In this document: piece after piece, positions 18,208-30,825 of the stretch
Numbering within the stretch: position 1 is the first letter of the stretch
How the letters are laid out: every line of letters begins with the position of its first letter
Assembly (NCBI GenBank): GCA_024516035.1
Contig: CM044958.1
Span: 1,233,566 to 1,297,565, forward strand
DNA from: Bactericera cockerelli
Lineage: Eukaryota; Arthropoda; Insecta; Hemiptera; Triozidae
Direction of reading: 5' to 3'
DNA: 64,000 nt
Position numbers and translations under genes: made by a program
The notes under the pieces: generated by a model
Database searches by the model: none
What the model was told of the DNA's origin: nothing
What the model saw: only the letters and a program-made list of their open reading frames with translations

Positions 18208-18538
18208 CTAGCCAGCCTCCGTGGCGTAATGGTTGTGACTACTGCCCGTACTCCAGAGATCCCGAGTTCGATCCCCGGTTGGGGCAGACTTTTCGAAGAA
18301 ATTCTGACCCTTCCAAACACGTGAGGCTGGCATTTCCGGCCCCACCCAGGCTGGGTGAAGTTAATGTGGGTAGCTGGAGTAAATGAACCAGGGTAAAACC
18401 CCCGTCCTGACTATCTCTAATCAGGACGTTAAAACCGAATAGAATCAACTGGTCACAATAGATCTAATTAGCTCGCAGTGTTAATTGTAAGGGTTTCACT
18501 GAAAATCCTGCAACCAGTTCAGATAATAATAATAATGG
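18208..18538 (+). mobile_element. SINE family C, best-preserved copy
   Basis: The head is AGCCTCCGTGGCGTAATGG..GAGTTCGATCCCCGGTTGGG. The body has CACGTGAGGCTGGCATTTCC and ACTGGTCACAATAGATCTAA. It serves as the reference for the family. Confidence 0.8.
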
Positions 18539-19114
18539 TGTGTCTAAAGAGTAAACAGTTGAACACTCTGTATAAATGGCCCAATTTTAATTTCGTAAAC
18601 TTCGAACTGGAAGATCTTGGAGATTATTAGATTAAGACCTTGTGTCTGACCTCTAACTCTGCAGTTAAGCTCATTATATCTAGTGAAATGTCAGTAGGTA
18701 CACCCGATTTTGATGAAAATTTGGTGTGTTTATGCAAATTAACATTTTACGTCGTAAATTTGTAGTTTTTATTGAAAAATTCTTTTTTCAGCTTTGATAT
18801 TTAAGAAAATCCGAAAATTTCGACCAAAATAGTTTGAAGATAATCAGATAAGCTGTTTTGGAGATACATGCAAGTGATTTAGTATAATCTCAATATTGCC
18901 ACGTGTATACTACGTGAACCAATCACAAGGAAGTATTGTGTCCATAATTGGTAGTGTATTTTTTACGCATGGCCTGACCAATTTTGTATTCGTGAAGTAA
19001 TGAAGTATTTTACTAACATTAGGTATTTATTTTAAGTGCTGCATTAGATAAATTAGATATTTAACTTATTTTAAGCTTTCATCTAGATTTTATGCAAATG
19101 AAGAGGAGTTAATT

Positions 19115-19452
19115 ATTATTATTATTATCTGATCTGGTTGCAGGGATTTCAGTGAAACCCTGACAATTAACACTGCGACCTAATTAGATCTATTGTGACC
19201 AGATGATTCTATTTGGTTTTAACGTCCTGATTGAGATAGATAGTCAGGACGGGGGATTTACCCTCCATTTGCTGGGAATCGTACCAGCTACCCACATTAA
19301 CCTCACTCAGCCTGGGTAGGGCCGGAAATGCCAGCCTCACGTGTTTGGAGGGAACAGAATTTTCTTCGAAAAGTCTGCTCCGACCGGGGATCGAACTCGG
19401 GATATCCGGACTACGGGTAGCAGTCTCAACCATTACGCCACGGAGGCTGTCT
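19115..19452 (-). mobile_element. SINE family C (reverse), near full length
   Basis: It begins with ATTATTATTATTATCTGATC (tail) and ends with ACCATTACGCCACGGAGGCT (head). It mirrors 18208-18538 about 600 bp away, so the two form a large inverted pair. Confidence 0.8.
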
Positions 19453-19680
19453 TGTCGAGGAAGTGATACTGTCAAAGAAAATAAAAATCATTTAAACCGA
19501 GAGGACTTAAAACAAAAAACAAGGACCTGGTCAATTTTATTTTTTTAAAACATGCAAATGATTCAAACTAACAGATATTTAGTATAATAAAATCGATTAT
19601 AACTATTAAAAAACCCTGACGAAGAATAAGCTGTTCGGCAGTAATAGGTACGTACTTAATAGTATGTATACTTAATTGTA

Positions 19681-20333
19681 CAGGGTGGATCAATGAAACT
19701 TTCTTTTTTGAAATTGAAAATAAACGGGGACCAGGTTAGAAATGTTTGTATATTTTTCCATAAGCATATAGAATTATAGAAAAGTGTTGGAAATTTGCAT
19801 GGTTCTGAAGACAATTTATTCAAGTGGCAACCTCCTTCACACATTCCCGAAGTTTTCGTTTACTAGCTAAAACATTTCAATGGGAATTCTGTCAATTTCT
19901 ATTCGAATATTTTCTTTACGATCATCTAGGGTTTCAGAACGATCACAGAATAAAGAAAGATTTTAGATAACCCCAGAGAAAGAGGTCTTCTTTCAATACC
20001 CAATGTAAGAGCATGCTTTCTTGCAGAATGTTTAGGAATGTATTTTATTGAAATGAAAATCCCACTGAACAGCAATAGTTTATCGACGGATAATGCCTCC
20101 CCAGAAATAATAATGATCTTTTCTTGACGTTAATAATAAATAATAAAAATTACTTTACCTTGTGAAGAAAAGAAGTTTTAATTCTTCGCAAGGTAAAGTA
20201 ATTTTGAAAAGTAAATTTTTGCTAGCATTAAATTTCCAACTGTTGATCAAAAATCTAAAACTTATCCGTTTATCATCGTCCTGGGCTTCAGGGTACCCTA
20301 TTTCTAAAAGGAAAGTTTTCCAGCTCCACCCTG
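19681..20333. mobile_element. 653-bp TA-flanked DNA transposon remnant
   Basis: The ends are CAGGGTGGATCAATGAAACTTTC-like at 19681 and GAAAGTTTTCCAGCTCCACCCTG at 20333, flanked by TA (19679-19680, 20334-20335). Near the left end a minus-strand frame reads EGGCHLNKLSSEPC, reminiscent of the end of mariner/IS630-type transposases. It is internally deleted. The superfamily is inferred from the TA site and this peptide. Confidence 0.55.
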
Positions 20334-20561
20334 TAGATTATTAATCATTATAGTAGTAGGTACAACATTCGTTTATCTTGTGATAACCTTGAAGACAACA
20401 TGAACTTGAACTCACAATAAAGTTCCGAAAAGGTTTGAAAGAACAAATTGCCGTAGGTGATACTTGTAACGGCTGTAACGCATGTAATTTGATAAAAATA
20501 TTATAAGATTAGTTCAGTCTGATAATTATATTATGTAAAATGTACATGCAAATTTTAAGTA

Positions 20562-21067
20562 CAGTAGTAACCCGATTTTATGAACCTTAATTATCAAGCT
20601 CGCCGGGAGGTGAGCGCTCGTCAAGTAGCGCCAGCCAACAGGCCTATATTAACACGAAACAGAGTTTAGAAGTATTCAGTTTTATTGTTTTCGCCCGCTT
20701 TCCGCTAACTTTTATCAATTTTTATTTGAAATTCGTAATTTTTTTCACGAAAATCGTAGTTTTTTTATCAATTTTTTTTACCTCTCTCGAATAACCAGAA
20801 TTAGTACAGCTGCTCTCATGCAGCAAAAATCAGAGGTTTTGCTTTGCTCAAAAAGTTAAGGCAAACAAAGTAGACTAAAAATTGCAACTTATTACTTATT
20901 CAAACCCTTATCTTAGAATAATAATATGTAAGAATAAAATCTCAAAAGTATACTTTGTTTTCATTGTTTTGTATTGTGCAACCCCAATTTCATGAACTTT
21001 TTCATGAAACCACGATTTTATGAACTACCCTTGGTCCCAATTAGTTCATAAAGTGGGGGTTCTACTG
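20562..21067. mobile_element. 506-bp pogo-like MITE
   Basis: The left end CAGTAGTAACCCGATTTTAT and the right end TAAAGTGGGGGTTCTACTG are flanked by TA. The CAGTAG...CTACTG termini with TA are typical of pogo/Tigger derivatives. There is no transposase frame. Confidence 0.65.
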
Positions 21068-21101
21068 TAACTAGTTGTATAGTAGGTATAGTATAGTAGC
21101 C

Positions 21102-21290
21102 GACTTCCGTGGCTCAGTGGTTAAGAGCATTGCTTACTGACCCGGAGGTTGCGGGTTCGAATCATGGCCGGAGCGGAAATTTCTGACCGAAATTTTCCGT
21201 TTCCGGAATGGCATGGATGTAATAATAAAGTGCCCTGAAGTAATGCGAAAGCGGTTCGGGGCACAGTTACCTTTTATTTAAAAAAAAAGA
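21102..21290 (+). mobile_element. tRNA-headed SINE, family E
   Basis: A second copy of the unit at 12123-12312, sharing ACTGACCCGGAGGTTGCGGG and AATGCGAAAGCGGTTC. It ends in an A-rich run at 21277-21300. Confidence 0.78.
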
Positions 21291-22084
21291 AAAGAAAAAA
21301 AGGTATAGTATAGTCGAGATAATTTATTTACTCATTTAAAAACTTGTACTTATAATAATCAGGAGTAAAAAAAGTTCCACATATTTTATTAATTGTAACA
21401 ATGAAGCAATTTCAGACGTATTTACCGGTATCACATTGTTTGTTCAATAGAAGGAGACACAAAATTATTCTACACTAAGTTGTTTCAAATTTTGATCATT
21501 TTCGATTTCGTCTTTTCCCCCACTCGAGCTCCATATAAAATATATACAATTATACATTACGTATTAGAGATAGTGTATTTAAACAAAATAATTATTGCAC
21601 TTCAATAGGCAAAGATTATATATTTACGAGTTATTTCAAAAATAGTTAAAATCTTCTTCTGATGCATGCCATGATAACTAAATGTTTGTAAAATATATGG
21701 ATATTTTTTTCATTTTTCATTTTTTTTTTTAAAATCAAACTTATTGCTTGAGTTTGAATACAAAAAATAAACACAAAATAAGTACCTTAAATTTTCTGTC
21801 CGAAAAGTCTGTCCCAGCCACCAGGACCCAAACCAGCAAGAGCCTCATCGTTTACATCGAAATTACAGTTATACATAACAATGCTGTCATAACATAAATA
21901 ATAATATTATAAACGTATAAACCAATATCCTTATCCTAAAACGTCCAAGTATACTATAGGTAATAGGTATACATATCTAGTATTAAGAGTAAAACATATT
22001 AATATATTTAATTAGAATTCCCATGGAAATAAACATCATGTATTAATATTGCTCTGTAATTCAAATAAACGTTTTTAGGAGTTC

Positions 22085-22600
22085 TTATTATTTTTAATTA
22101 GTATCTAACGTGTGACAAGTATTCTTAGGCCAGATTACTGACCTCAAGATAAGATAACAGACACTAGACTCTGTGTTAGGAAAAAACATATTCATATGGG
22201 ATAGAGCTTAAAAATATTTTTATTCATTTAAGTTTTTAAGTGATAGCCGAAATAGTTTTGAATGTGACACATTAAACTCGAGTAGTTTCTGTTCCTGTAC
22301 TTTTAACCAGGATGATATAATTATTACAATCTCAGCACAGTCAAAGTTTATTATTTTAAATTAGTATCTAACGTGTGACAAGTATTCTTAGGCCAGATTC
22401 CCGACTTCAAGATAAGATAACAGACACTAGACTCTGTGTTAGGAAAAAACATATTCATATGGGATAGAGCTTAAAAATTTTTATTCATTTAAGTGATAGC
22501 CGAAATAGTTTTGAATGTGACACATTAAACTCGAGTAGTTTCTGTTCCTGTACTTTTAACCAGGATGATATAATTATTACAATCTCAGCACAGTCAAAGT
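22085..22600. repeat. 264-bp tandem duplication downstream of the SLC26 gene
   Basis: Two copies (about 22085-22348 and 22349-22600) are nearly identical from TTAGTATCTAACGTG to CTCAGCACAGTCAAAG. The second lacks about 12 bp (AAGTTTTTAAGTG shortened). Each carries a minus-strand AATAAA (22219-22224 and 22480-22485), so the block could supply alternative poly(A) sites for the minus-strand gene. Confidence 0.8.
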
Positions 22601-23319
22601 AGTAACTACCTTTGTCAAACAAACAAAAAAATACACATACGAGTATACAACTAGGAGGAATTAAAAGTTACCTCTTTCGAGAAATTTGAGAACTGTCACA
22701 AATATTGAAGAAATAATTCCTTTTCTAACGGGACTTTTTCAAGGAATCTATATTAATTTTTTGTTAAGTAGTCTTCAAGGAGATTGAAAATTTAAGCTCT
22801 GTATGTATCAACATTTTTGAAGACGTATTACAAGAGTATTTTCGTCATATTTTAGCTTGAAAATAGTCTCTTTAGAAATATTTACACATGCTCTTTTCAC
22901 TTTTCATTGAAATATCTACATACCTATCTACAGTCTACACTATAGAATTGCCAATGCTCTCAGCGAGAATGTCAAAAAACATTAGTTAGCTGTGCTGTAA
23001 TATTTTCTACTTTGACTGTTCTGTATACCTATACATAATTATGTACTTCATCTGATAGATAAAACGTCAGAAATGAGAAACCATCACATAATGGATAAAT
23101 TCTGAATAGGTACATAATTGACAGTTTATGAAGGACATAGAATTTTATGGTAATGACAAAAAACTAAAAAAAAAAAAAAAAAACTAAGAGATACATTTCA
23201 TGTACAAGCTAGGGTCATTGCATGACGGGTTTTTATATCATAGTAAGTAATTAGTGCACATCACAATTAAATTAACCTATTTGAGATTTTTATACAAGTA
23301 TAGCTATGTTTTTGAGTAC

Positions 23320-25281
23320 TCAAAATTCCTTACAGTTTAGAACTGCATCATGGACAGTGGGATATAGTTGAGAGGTGGGGAAGTCATTAAAGAAGTTACA
23401 TCTGACAAAGACTTGCTTCACAGGCTCTAGTAGTTTTACAATGTGCAAATTAATTTCTTGCTCTTTCAGTTCTCTGTGCATGCTCAAGAAAGCCTTGACC
23501 GTACTTGTGTCAACATTGGACAGTGACATCATGTCAAGGATGATATGCTTTGGATATGGTTGCTTGTTCAGACCTAGTTTACTAATTTTATGGAACACTT
23601 TTTCTTTATTAATGAAGTTAACACCACCAACAATCTTTAGAATAACAATGCCTGGAACATCTGTGGCAGATTCATAAAAGATTTGCTCCAGATAAATATT
23701 GGAATCATTCAAATTTCCAAGTTTATAAACTTTCACTTTTTGTCCTGTCACTATGACAAATATGAGAGAGCAAAGGACACCCATGCCAAGACCAAAATCT
23801 ACATCAAGCACAAGAACACTGACAAATGTAATGCACCATACACAAGCCTCTGCATATGACTCCTTAGAAGCTAATTTCAGATCATTTATCTGGTTGAGCA
23901 TACCTTTCACAGCTACAATGACAATAGAAGTTAGAACACAGTGTGGAAGAGGCTCAAAGAATGGCCCAATAAACAATAGGATTAACACAAGCAACACACA
24001 TGAAATACCACTTGCAAGCTGAGTTCTGCCTCCTACTTGAAGTTGAATCAAACTCCTTGACAAGGAAGATGCAAATGGTATACAAGAAAAAAATGAAGCA
24101 AATATATTTGACACACCAGAAGCTAAAAGTTCCTGATTAGAGTCAATTTTATATTTCTTTTTAGCCAATATGGAAGCCATAGAAATGTTTATTGAAAAGG
24201 CTACAATGGCTATGAGTAGACCATCAAGTATTAAATTTGGAATCAAGTAGAAAGGTGGAGCTCGCGGGGTAGGTAAGCCTATGGGTATTTTACCAACACT
24301 TGAGAGATTGTAATTGTGCTTCACATCCAGAGTTGAGGAAAGTAATGTTCCTGCAACTATAACAATCATTTCAGTGGGAATAGGAAATGATAATTTCTTC
24401 TGTATTTTTGCCTTAAAGTAATCATTGTAAATGATAAGTACAGTGACTAAAACTACAACCACTCCAAAAGACACATAGTTTATATTGTGAATATTATTTA
24501 CTACATCTATTAGAGTATATATTACATTGAATGGCCCTATGTGTCGAGTAAGTTTTATTCCAAATACATGTTTAATTTGAGAAAGGATTACAAGAACAGC
24601 TGTACCAGTGGTGAACCCACTGATCATTATGTCTGACATGAGAACACTCAATGAGCCTAACTGGAACATGCCAAGAATCAAGTGCCATATTCCAACAGTG
24701 ATACAAACTGCTGATGCAACCTGCACAGGACTCAAGCCTAGAGGTATGTGTGCAGATGTCAATGAACTATTAATTGTAGCATTAAGTTGAATAGATTCTA
24801 AATTAAAATATCTAGGGTCAGAATAAGTGTAAACAGCTTTGCTCGTCATCATACATACCACAGAAAAAGTACCCATTGATGTATGACGTGAGGTTGCCAT
24901 ACACATGTAAATTATCACAGGAAATACAGCCATGTAGATGCCAACAATAGGAGGGACTCCACCCAAACTAGAGTAAGCCATGCCTTGGGGGATGTGAAGA
25001 ACTGCCACAGTTATTCCAGAAACTAGATCATGTGAAAAATCAGTCTTCCACTTGTAGTTTGGTAGCCATTCCAGTATAGGAAACAGAGACAGCAACAAGT
25101 TGACAATCTTGAACTTTGACTTCAGCTTATTCTTAAGATTCTCTGACAGATGTTTCTTCTTGTATTCTGTATGGTGAAACACTTCATCAAATTCACTCTG
25201 TTTGTAAGGTTTGTAGCTTGAGAATATTTTTGAATCAAGACGTTCATTTTGATTAAGTAATGGATCAGAGTTCAAATCCAT
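23320..25281 (-). CDS. SLC26-family anion transporter (prestin/sulfate-permease type), single coding exon
   Basis: An intact 653-residue protein, within the family's usual 650-770. Residues 1-70 are a charged cytoplasmic N-terminus. The membrane domain spans about 70-512 with the signature HIPQGMAYSSLGGVPPIVGI at 96-115 and GTFSVV at 137-142. A Ser-Leu-Ser-Arg-Ser motif at 406-410 gives Ser408-Arg409, aligning with the anion-site Ser-Arg of prestin. Candidate N-glycosylation sites N167 and N171 lie in the first long extracellular loop. A C-terminal STAS domain (about 515-650) includes ILDMMSLSNVDTSTV. An in-frame TAG nine bases upstream of the ATG fixes the start. A pyrimidine-rich acceptor (TTTCAG, exon start 25341) suggests a non-coding upstream exon. 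Substrate (sulfate, oxalate, chloride or bicarbonate) cannot be told from sequence. Confidence 0.95.
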   Translation of the reverse strand: MDLNSDPLLNQNERLDSKIFSSYKPYKQSEFDEVFHHTEYKKKHLSENLKNKLKSKFKIVNLLLSLFPILEWLPNYKWKTDFSHDLVSGITVAVLHIPQGMAYSSLGGVPPIVGIYMAVFPVIIYMCMATSRHTSMGTFSVVCMMTSKAVYTYSDPRYFNLESIQLNATINSSLTSAHIPLGLSPVQVASAVCITVGIWHLILGMFQLGSLSVLMSDIMISGFTTGTAVLVILSQIKHVFGIKLTRHIGPFNVIYTLIDVVNNIHNINYVSFGVVVVLVTVLIIYNDYFKAKIQKKLSFPIPTEMIVIVAGTLLSSTLDVKHNYNLSSVGKIPIGLPTPRAPPFYLIPNLILDGLLIAIVAFSINISMASILAKKKYKIDSNQELLASGVSNIFASFFSCIPFASSLSRSLIQLQVGGRTQLASGISCVLLVLILLFIGPFFEPLPHCVLTSIVIVAVKGMLNQINDLKLASKESYAEACVWCITFVSVLVLDVDFGLGMGVLCSLIFVIVTGQKVKVYKLGNLNDSNIYLEQIFYESATDVPGIVILKIVGGVNFINKEKVFHKISKLGLNKQPYPKHIILDMMSLSNVDTSTVKAFLSMHRELKEQEINLHIVKLLEPVKQVFVRCNFFNDFPTSQLYPTVHDAVLNCKEF

Positions 25282-25340
25282 GAAGTAATACTATATTGAT
25301 CCCTGCAACTGATATTCCAGGGTTTGTCAGTCAATTTAGT

Positions 25341-25355
25341 TCTGAAATTGGTGGG
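25341..25355 (-). promoter_or_regulatory. Candidate 3' splice site in the 5' UTR of the SLC26 gene
   Basis: The minus strand reads a pyrimidine tract TTTTTCTCTATCCCACC then AATTTCAG, with the exon beginning at 25341, 60 bases before the ATG. It would explain an intronless coding region with a spliced leader. The first exon is not identified. Confidence 0.4.
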
Positions 25356-25359
25356 ATAG

Positions 25360-27720
25360 AGAAAAAGTTATATTAACCAAAATCAAAAAGTATTGAATTA
25401 TGAAGAATTATACTATCTTGAGGGGCATAATAATTTCATTAAACAGTCTAACTAAGGAAAACCATTTTTACTGTGCTTCAGCAGTAACAATATGTTTATT
25501 ATGATAAAAAAAACCCACTTTAATTTTTAAAAAAAGAACATAAATTTCACAATAAAAAAATAAATAAATTCAATAGGTAATCATTGAACACACAGAAATT
25601 TATTGTTTAAAATAATTATAATGTACCTACCCCAACAAAAGCTGAATTGGATTAATATATGGTAGCTAGTATTTATTTTATGTACTATAAAAAATTGTTT
25701 TTGGACTCTAATATATTAATTCAATTAAAGGTTTATTTATTTATTATAATCATACTGATGAAATCTCTAAAATAATAAAAACCTTTTATTAATTACAATA
25801 ATTTATTGTGTTCATTTTTGTAAAATATTTTATTTAATAGAGTTATCTAATATCTAATGATCAAATTTTATAAAACACTATTATTCTTGGTGGACTGGGT
25901 TTGGCTCTACTTACCAGGAAAATAAACAATTAATTGAATTATTGACAATAAGGATAAAAACTTCAAAAATAGGTATGATTCCTTGGTTTATTAATTTTCT
26001 AGATACCTAATGATCATAATGACCTTAGAGTAAACATTGCAGACCATCTAAACTTGGTCACAAAATGTTAAGATGAAGAAGATAGTACACTGTGAACTAC
26101 AATGAATGATAGAGGAAGAACTTGAAATCATATTCAAGGGCTCACCTACCTGTTTTGTTCAGGATCAATTTCTCACATAATTACTTTACGATGTTCTCAG
26201 TTAGACTTCACAAGCTCAAGATCTCAAGATGATTTAACAATACCTCAGACATCAATTAATTAAACAAGGTAATATCTTATCTTGAAAAATTGACCTTGTA
26301 ATGTAAGTGAAACACATTATCTAATTCCCAATTTTATCTAAGATCTGTGAACTGTTTATCATTCCACAAATTTAAAAAATTGCGCCATTTTCACTGATAA
26401 AAGTTCTTCACGGATTCTACGGAAACGATAAATACCGGGCCTTGCCCTTTGGGGCAAATCCCAATGAAGCAAACGTAAATAAACAATATTTTTTCATGCT
26501 TCTCAAAATTTGTAAAGATGACCGCGAAAGCTAGAATTCGTGATAGCTTTTGTTTATTTTTTCCTACATGCAGTACATGCTTTTGTTGTTTGGTTAGAAA
26601 CTAGGAAAAGGATAAAAATGTAATCTTCATATTCTGTAAGTATTCTAAAAACAAAGTTTTAGATTGCAAATGAAAAAATCCAACCCAACCCAGTCTAGGT
26701 GAGATTAATACAATAAAATTCTCTGTTTATCCTACTAGGATGAGACTAAAGAGTCCCTTTACTCTCCAAGTAGAATTGTTCGGATTAGGAAGGGCATTCA
26801 GTGGGTAAATATGTGCTACAACCAACCAACCATGAAATTGAACAATGCCAACAACAAGGAGAAAGTAATGTGTCATAAATGTATTTTGAATATTCCAGCT
26901 TGCAATCTCATTTATCCTACTGGTGATATAGCTGGTGCATGTATTGCTAAGGTCCAAGAAGCTTCTATTAAGAGGTTGGTGGGTACATGAATATAGAATT
27001 CAGTTTTCAAAACCTAAACCATTATTTAGCCCTGTTATGTCAGACTGGTATTCAGGTCATTATTGACCCGTATTTAAATAAGCCGGAAAACTAATGTTTC
27101 AAAAGATTTCTTAAGACATTTTTCTATTACCAATAGCAAGACACTCTGTTATTGTATTTGGAGACAAAACAATGAAATACCACTGAGCTTTCTTCCCAGT
27201 AAAAACATGAGATGGATTGTCAGCATGTCTCTATGATGTAGTTAAATGTGTTTTTTTTTTTCAGATTGTAGCTACTACCAAAAAAGTGATCAGAACCCAT
27301 AAACTAAAAAAAGCTGGAAAATCATCAGATTAAGGCCAATACTCAGATGGTCTCTCATCTAAGTTCTGCTATTTATGCTCATTAAAGCTATATATTAAAG
27401 AACTACAAAAACTCAAAGAAGAAAAATTGTTAACTGCAGTTGTTGTGGTGTCACACCAGTTTATTTCTCATTATTGTTTGTATTTTGTAACTGTTTACAG
27501 CTAGCTAAGGAATGGTATTTTTGAAGAGACTCTCTTACTTGTGGTTTTGAAAGCTTCATTATTTTGTGGTCACTAGTACAGTCCACTCTAAATAATTCCA
27601 ACTCTTTATAAATAAAAAGTTTTTTTATGTCCTTCCAACTTGGAAATATCAAGAGTTAACTGTACTTAAAGCAGGGGCTGAACAAAGTCTCACCAAGGTC
27701 CAAGTTATTGGGAAACTACT
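25360..27720. other. Upstream flank of the SLC26 gene, no gene seen
   Basis: AT-rich DNA with no coding exon I can defend. A more GC-balanced stretch at about 26380-26470 could hold the gene's first exon or promoter. A repeat with GAGACTAAAGAGTCCCTTTA at 26740-26765 recurs at 33400 and, reversed, at 40410-40470. Confidence 0.35.
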
Positions 27721-27902
27721 TAATAGTATAGTATAGTATAGTACTATAGTAGTGCTTTATTTAGACTGTCGGCTCGAGACAGGAAGTCCCATTACGCTAA
27801 CAGTTTAATATGTCAAGAAACTCTAAAACCCTTTTACCTCTATGTCTTTGGGGCTATGTTTTAGAAATAGAGAAAAAATATACCCACAGTACCCCATTAA
27901 GA

Positions 27903-28262
27903 TTGATTCACACACACCTGTGACATGACAGTGTCACGTCTATGACGTGATCCCTCCGGCGAGGAAAATCAGATTCTTGTAGGAATTTGAAGGGCCCTAT
28001 TCCCACTCGCCCGGCAGGTGACCATGACAGTGCAAATAGTGCTTGTACTGTGATCTGGCACATTAATAACGGACAATATTTTTCACGGCCGGTGATTTTG
28101 ATTTTACCAGTGTTTCTCTGCAATTACCAGTGTTTTCATGCAAGTGCACTGCCACTGCATGGTTGGAGCACTGACCAGTGTGAATAGCAATCACTGTGTT
28201 CACAGCCGGGATAATCACATTCTGGTTATGGAACTGCCATGTCACAGGTGTGTGTGAATCAA
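27903..28262. mobile_element. 360-bp TIR MITE
   Basis: Thirty-base terminal inverted repeats with one or two mismatches start TTGATTCACACACACCTGTG and end CACAGGTGTGTGTGAATCAA. The interior contains repeated ACCAGTGT / GCACTG motifs. No clear target duplication and no coding frame are seen. It abuts the LINE fragment starting at 28263. Confidence 0.7.
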
Positions 28263-28745
28263 CTTTTAAGGTTGCTTTTAAATCTTAACTCGCAAGTACT
28301 TGCACCAAAAAATATCATTCTCAGCTCTAACTCAATCATGTTTGGATCATTCCTTACAGAGGGTATCAAATTTTACAACAGCCTCCCTATTGATCTAAAA
28401 TCCCTCCACCCTGAAATTCTTTAAAAGAAAAACTTTTTGATCTTATGTTGTATTCTTTTTCTGAGATTTCAGTGTGACCTGGCTACCATACAGTCTTATC
28501 ACTATACCTCACCACTGTTTTTTTATTTATATAAATGTATGTATCATTCTCATCAATTAGTCAACATTTTCCTCTGTCTTTCTACCTTGTCATCCTTCTG
28601 CTATATCTCAATTCTTAGCATTTTTCTCCTCTTTTTATTATTTGTTTTTAAAATAAGTAAATATAAATATCTAAGTTAGTTTCAAGACTAGAATAAGAAA
28701 TTGTGTACATGGTAATGTAATTAAACAATAAAAATAAAAATATTA
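28263..28745 (+). pseudogene. LINE ORF2 C-terminus and 3' UTR
   Basis: The frame reads LAPKNIILSSNSIMFGSFLT, then EGIKFYNSLPIDLKSLHPEI, the x-x-F-x-x-x-G-I-x-x-Y-N-S-L-P-x-x-L-K block common to LINE C-termini. A stop interrupts it, and a frameshift would restore FKRK. It ends in a (TAAA)n/(ATT)n tail at 28718-28745. Confidence 0.6.
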
Positions 28746-28749
28746 TTAT

Positions 28750-30470
28750 TATAAAAAGTTGTCATTAAAGTACAGCACTCACATTATCAACCTTTATTTT
28801 TGTTTTTTCTTTTTGTTGGTCTTCTTAATTATTTTGTTATAAATTGTTGAGTTATTTGTTTTGTTAAAAAAATTAAGTATGAATAAATAAAGACAGAAAT
28901 AAAGGATTTTTTACATTAAAAAAGTAAATGTAAAAAATGTTTTCTTTTTCAAACATTAAGCTTAGAGTAAGTTCAGAAAGAGGTTGAAATTAATCAAACA
29001 TTTAGTTTGACTAGGACGTAAATCCAGTCTGGATAAATTGTTTTCTTTATTAAGTCAAAATCAAAGATTTATTTTAAGTCTCTATTTCACATCAAAATCA
29101 AGTCTGTATTATGATAGTAAATTTCTTATTGATAAAAAGCATTATCATATTTTAGTGTCTTTTAATTTTATTAACTTCATATGATTAGGTAAATTGTTTA
29201 TTTTGTTGCACAAATCTTATTGATCTTGTGGTAGGACATTATTGTTATTTTCTTTTTTTACTTATTTATTTTGTCATTTGTTTGTTTTTTCTTAATTTTA
29301 TACTGTTACCATTGTACTCTGTCCTAATAAAGCATAATAAAAAAAAAGTCATCACATCTGATTTAGACAAATCTTTGTATGTATACACGTATATTAGTGT
29401 TTTACATAGGCCATTTGTAATTATTTTTAAATAAATTATGATTTAAGTTTCTAATAATAGAAATTGGAAGTATTGTGTTAGCCCCCCCCCCTAGCCATAA
29501 TCCTGGCTATGCCCATGAGCTGTGTTATTGTGTGGTCACTAATATACCTTTAATTATTAGTTTTAGGGCTCATGATTTTAATCAAGTACTCAGGTCCTTG
29601 AGTATCAAACAAAAAATTACTCAATTAGAGAAAATCAGATAATTACTCAATTAGTGAAAATTACTTGATTATTTGAGCATTCAAGGCTGGTGGTGGTAAG
29701 GTTCAATAGAGGTATAGTTGCCATGGATACAAAAGAAACTTTTAAATTTTTCAACCCTTCACAAAGAAAATGTAAAGCCAGTATCAGTGGAATACACCAG
29801 TTCTTGAACTGTCATTGAAGTGTGTTATGGTTGTTTTTGTTGTTGAAAACAGTTATTTTTCTTGAAGAATAAATTTAATATATAATTATCTTTATTTAAT
29901 TTAATTTAATATATAATTTAATATAATTATCTTGAAAGCTGTTGGGAAGTTTTTCAAAGTAGGATAAATTATCAAATTTTATTTGCTTCAATTTCAGTAG
30001 GTACATATAATGATATTAAAATAATGAATAATTCTTGAGATATGAGTGAGAATTCAAGAATAGGACCTACTTTTACCCCCTTTCAATGTCATGTCAGGAC
30101 TGTAGTATGTTTACTAGCTCACCCCTTTCCTAAACAAGTACCAGAAGTAATTGGCTCTGTCACCTATCACGCACTTACAACTTATTCCTGTACTGGCCTA
30201 CAACCTAATGCCTGTTGAAAGTTAAATAACTAAGCAAATATAACAGTATTGAGCTCTCATGAAATGAAAGTTATTTATTTTAAACAAAAATTTCTTCTTT
30301 CTCTTTATGAACTGGGAGGGATCCTAACATGGAGGTTGCATTATTATTATACAATGCTTTGTTAGGTGTAAATGGAAATTATGTACATACAAATAAATAT
30401 TTTAACAATTAAAAAAAATGGAAACAATATATATAAATATACAATAAAAAATGAAAAAGAATAGAAAATA
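28750..30470. other. AT-rich intergenic DNA with retroelement tails
   Basis: A retroelement-like 3' end with CCTAATAAAGCATAAT and an A run lies at 29320-29350. A self-complementary ACTCAATTAGAGAAAATCAG block lies at 29610-29690. I see no gene. Confidence 0.35.
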
Positions 30471-30825
30471 TATAAAAACAAGTCCTAACTAGGGGGCGGG
30501 GTTATTACCTATGGCAAACTCTTCCACCCAACCCTTTTGTCTCTCTGCATTGAGACAATCTTCAGCGGAGATACCATCCAGCTGTAGCTGTTGTGGTGCC
30601 TGTTATATTTTTTAGTCACTCACATATGGTTTTTATGAATCTTGATTTCTTTGCACCATGGGCCATTGCACAAAGAAGCACTAATTCTACTAATAAAATT
30701 TGGAGATAAATTACAATGGCTGAGAATCCACATCAAAATAATGTAGATTTTTCTAAAATGTATCCCTGCAAAATGTAGATTTTTCTATATAATTATCTAT
30801 ATCTTCAGGAACATTTTTTAGACTG

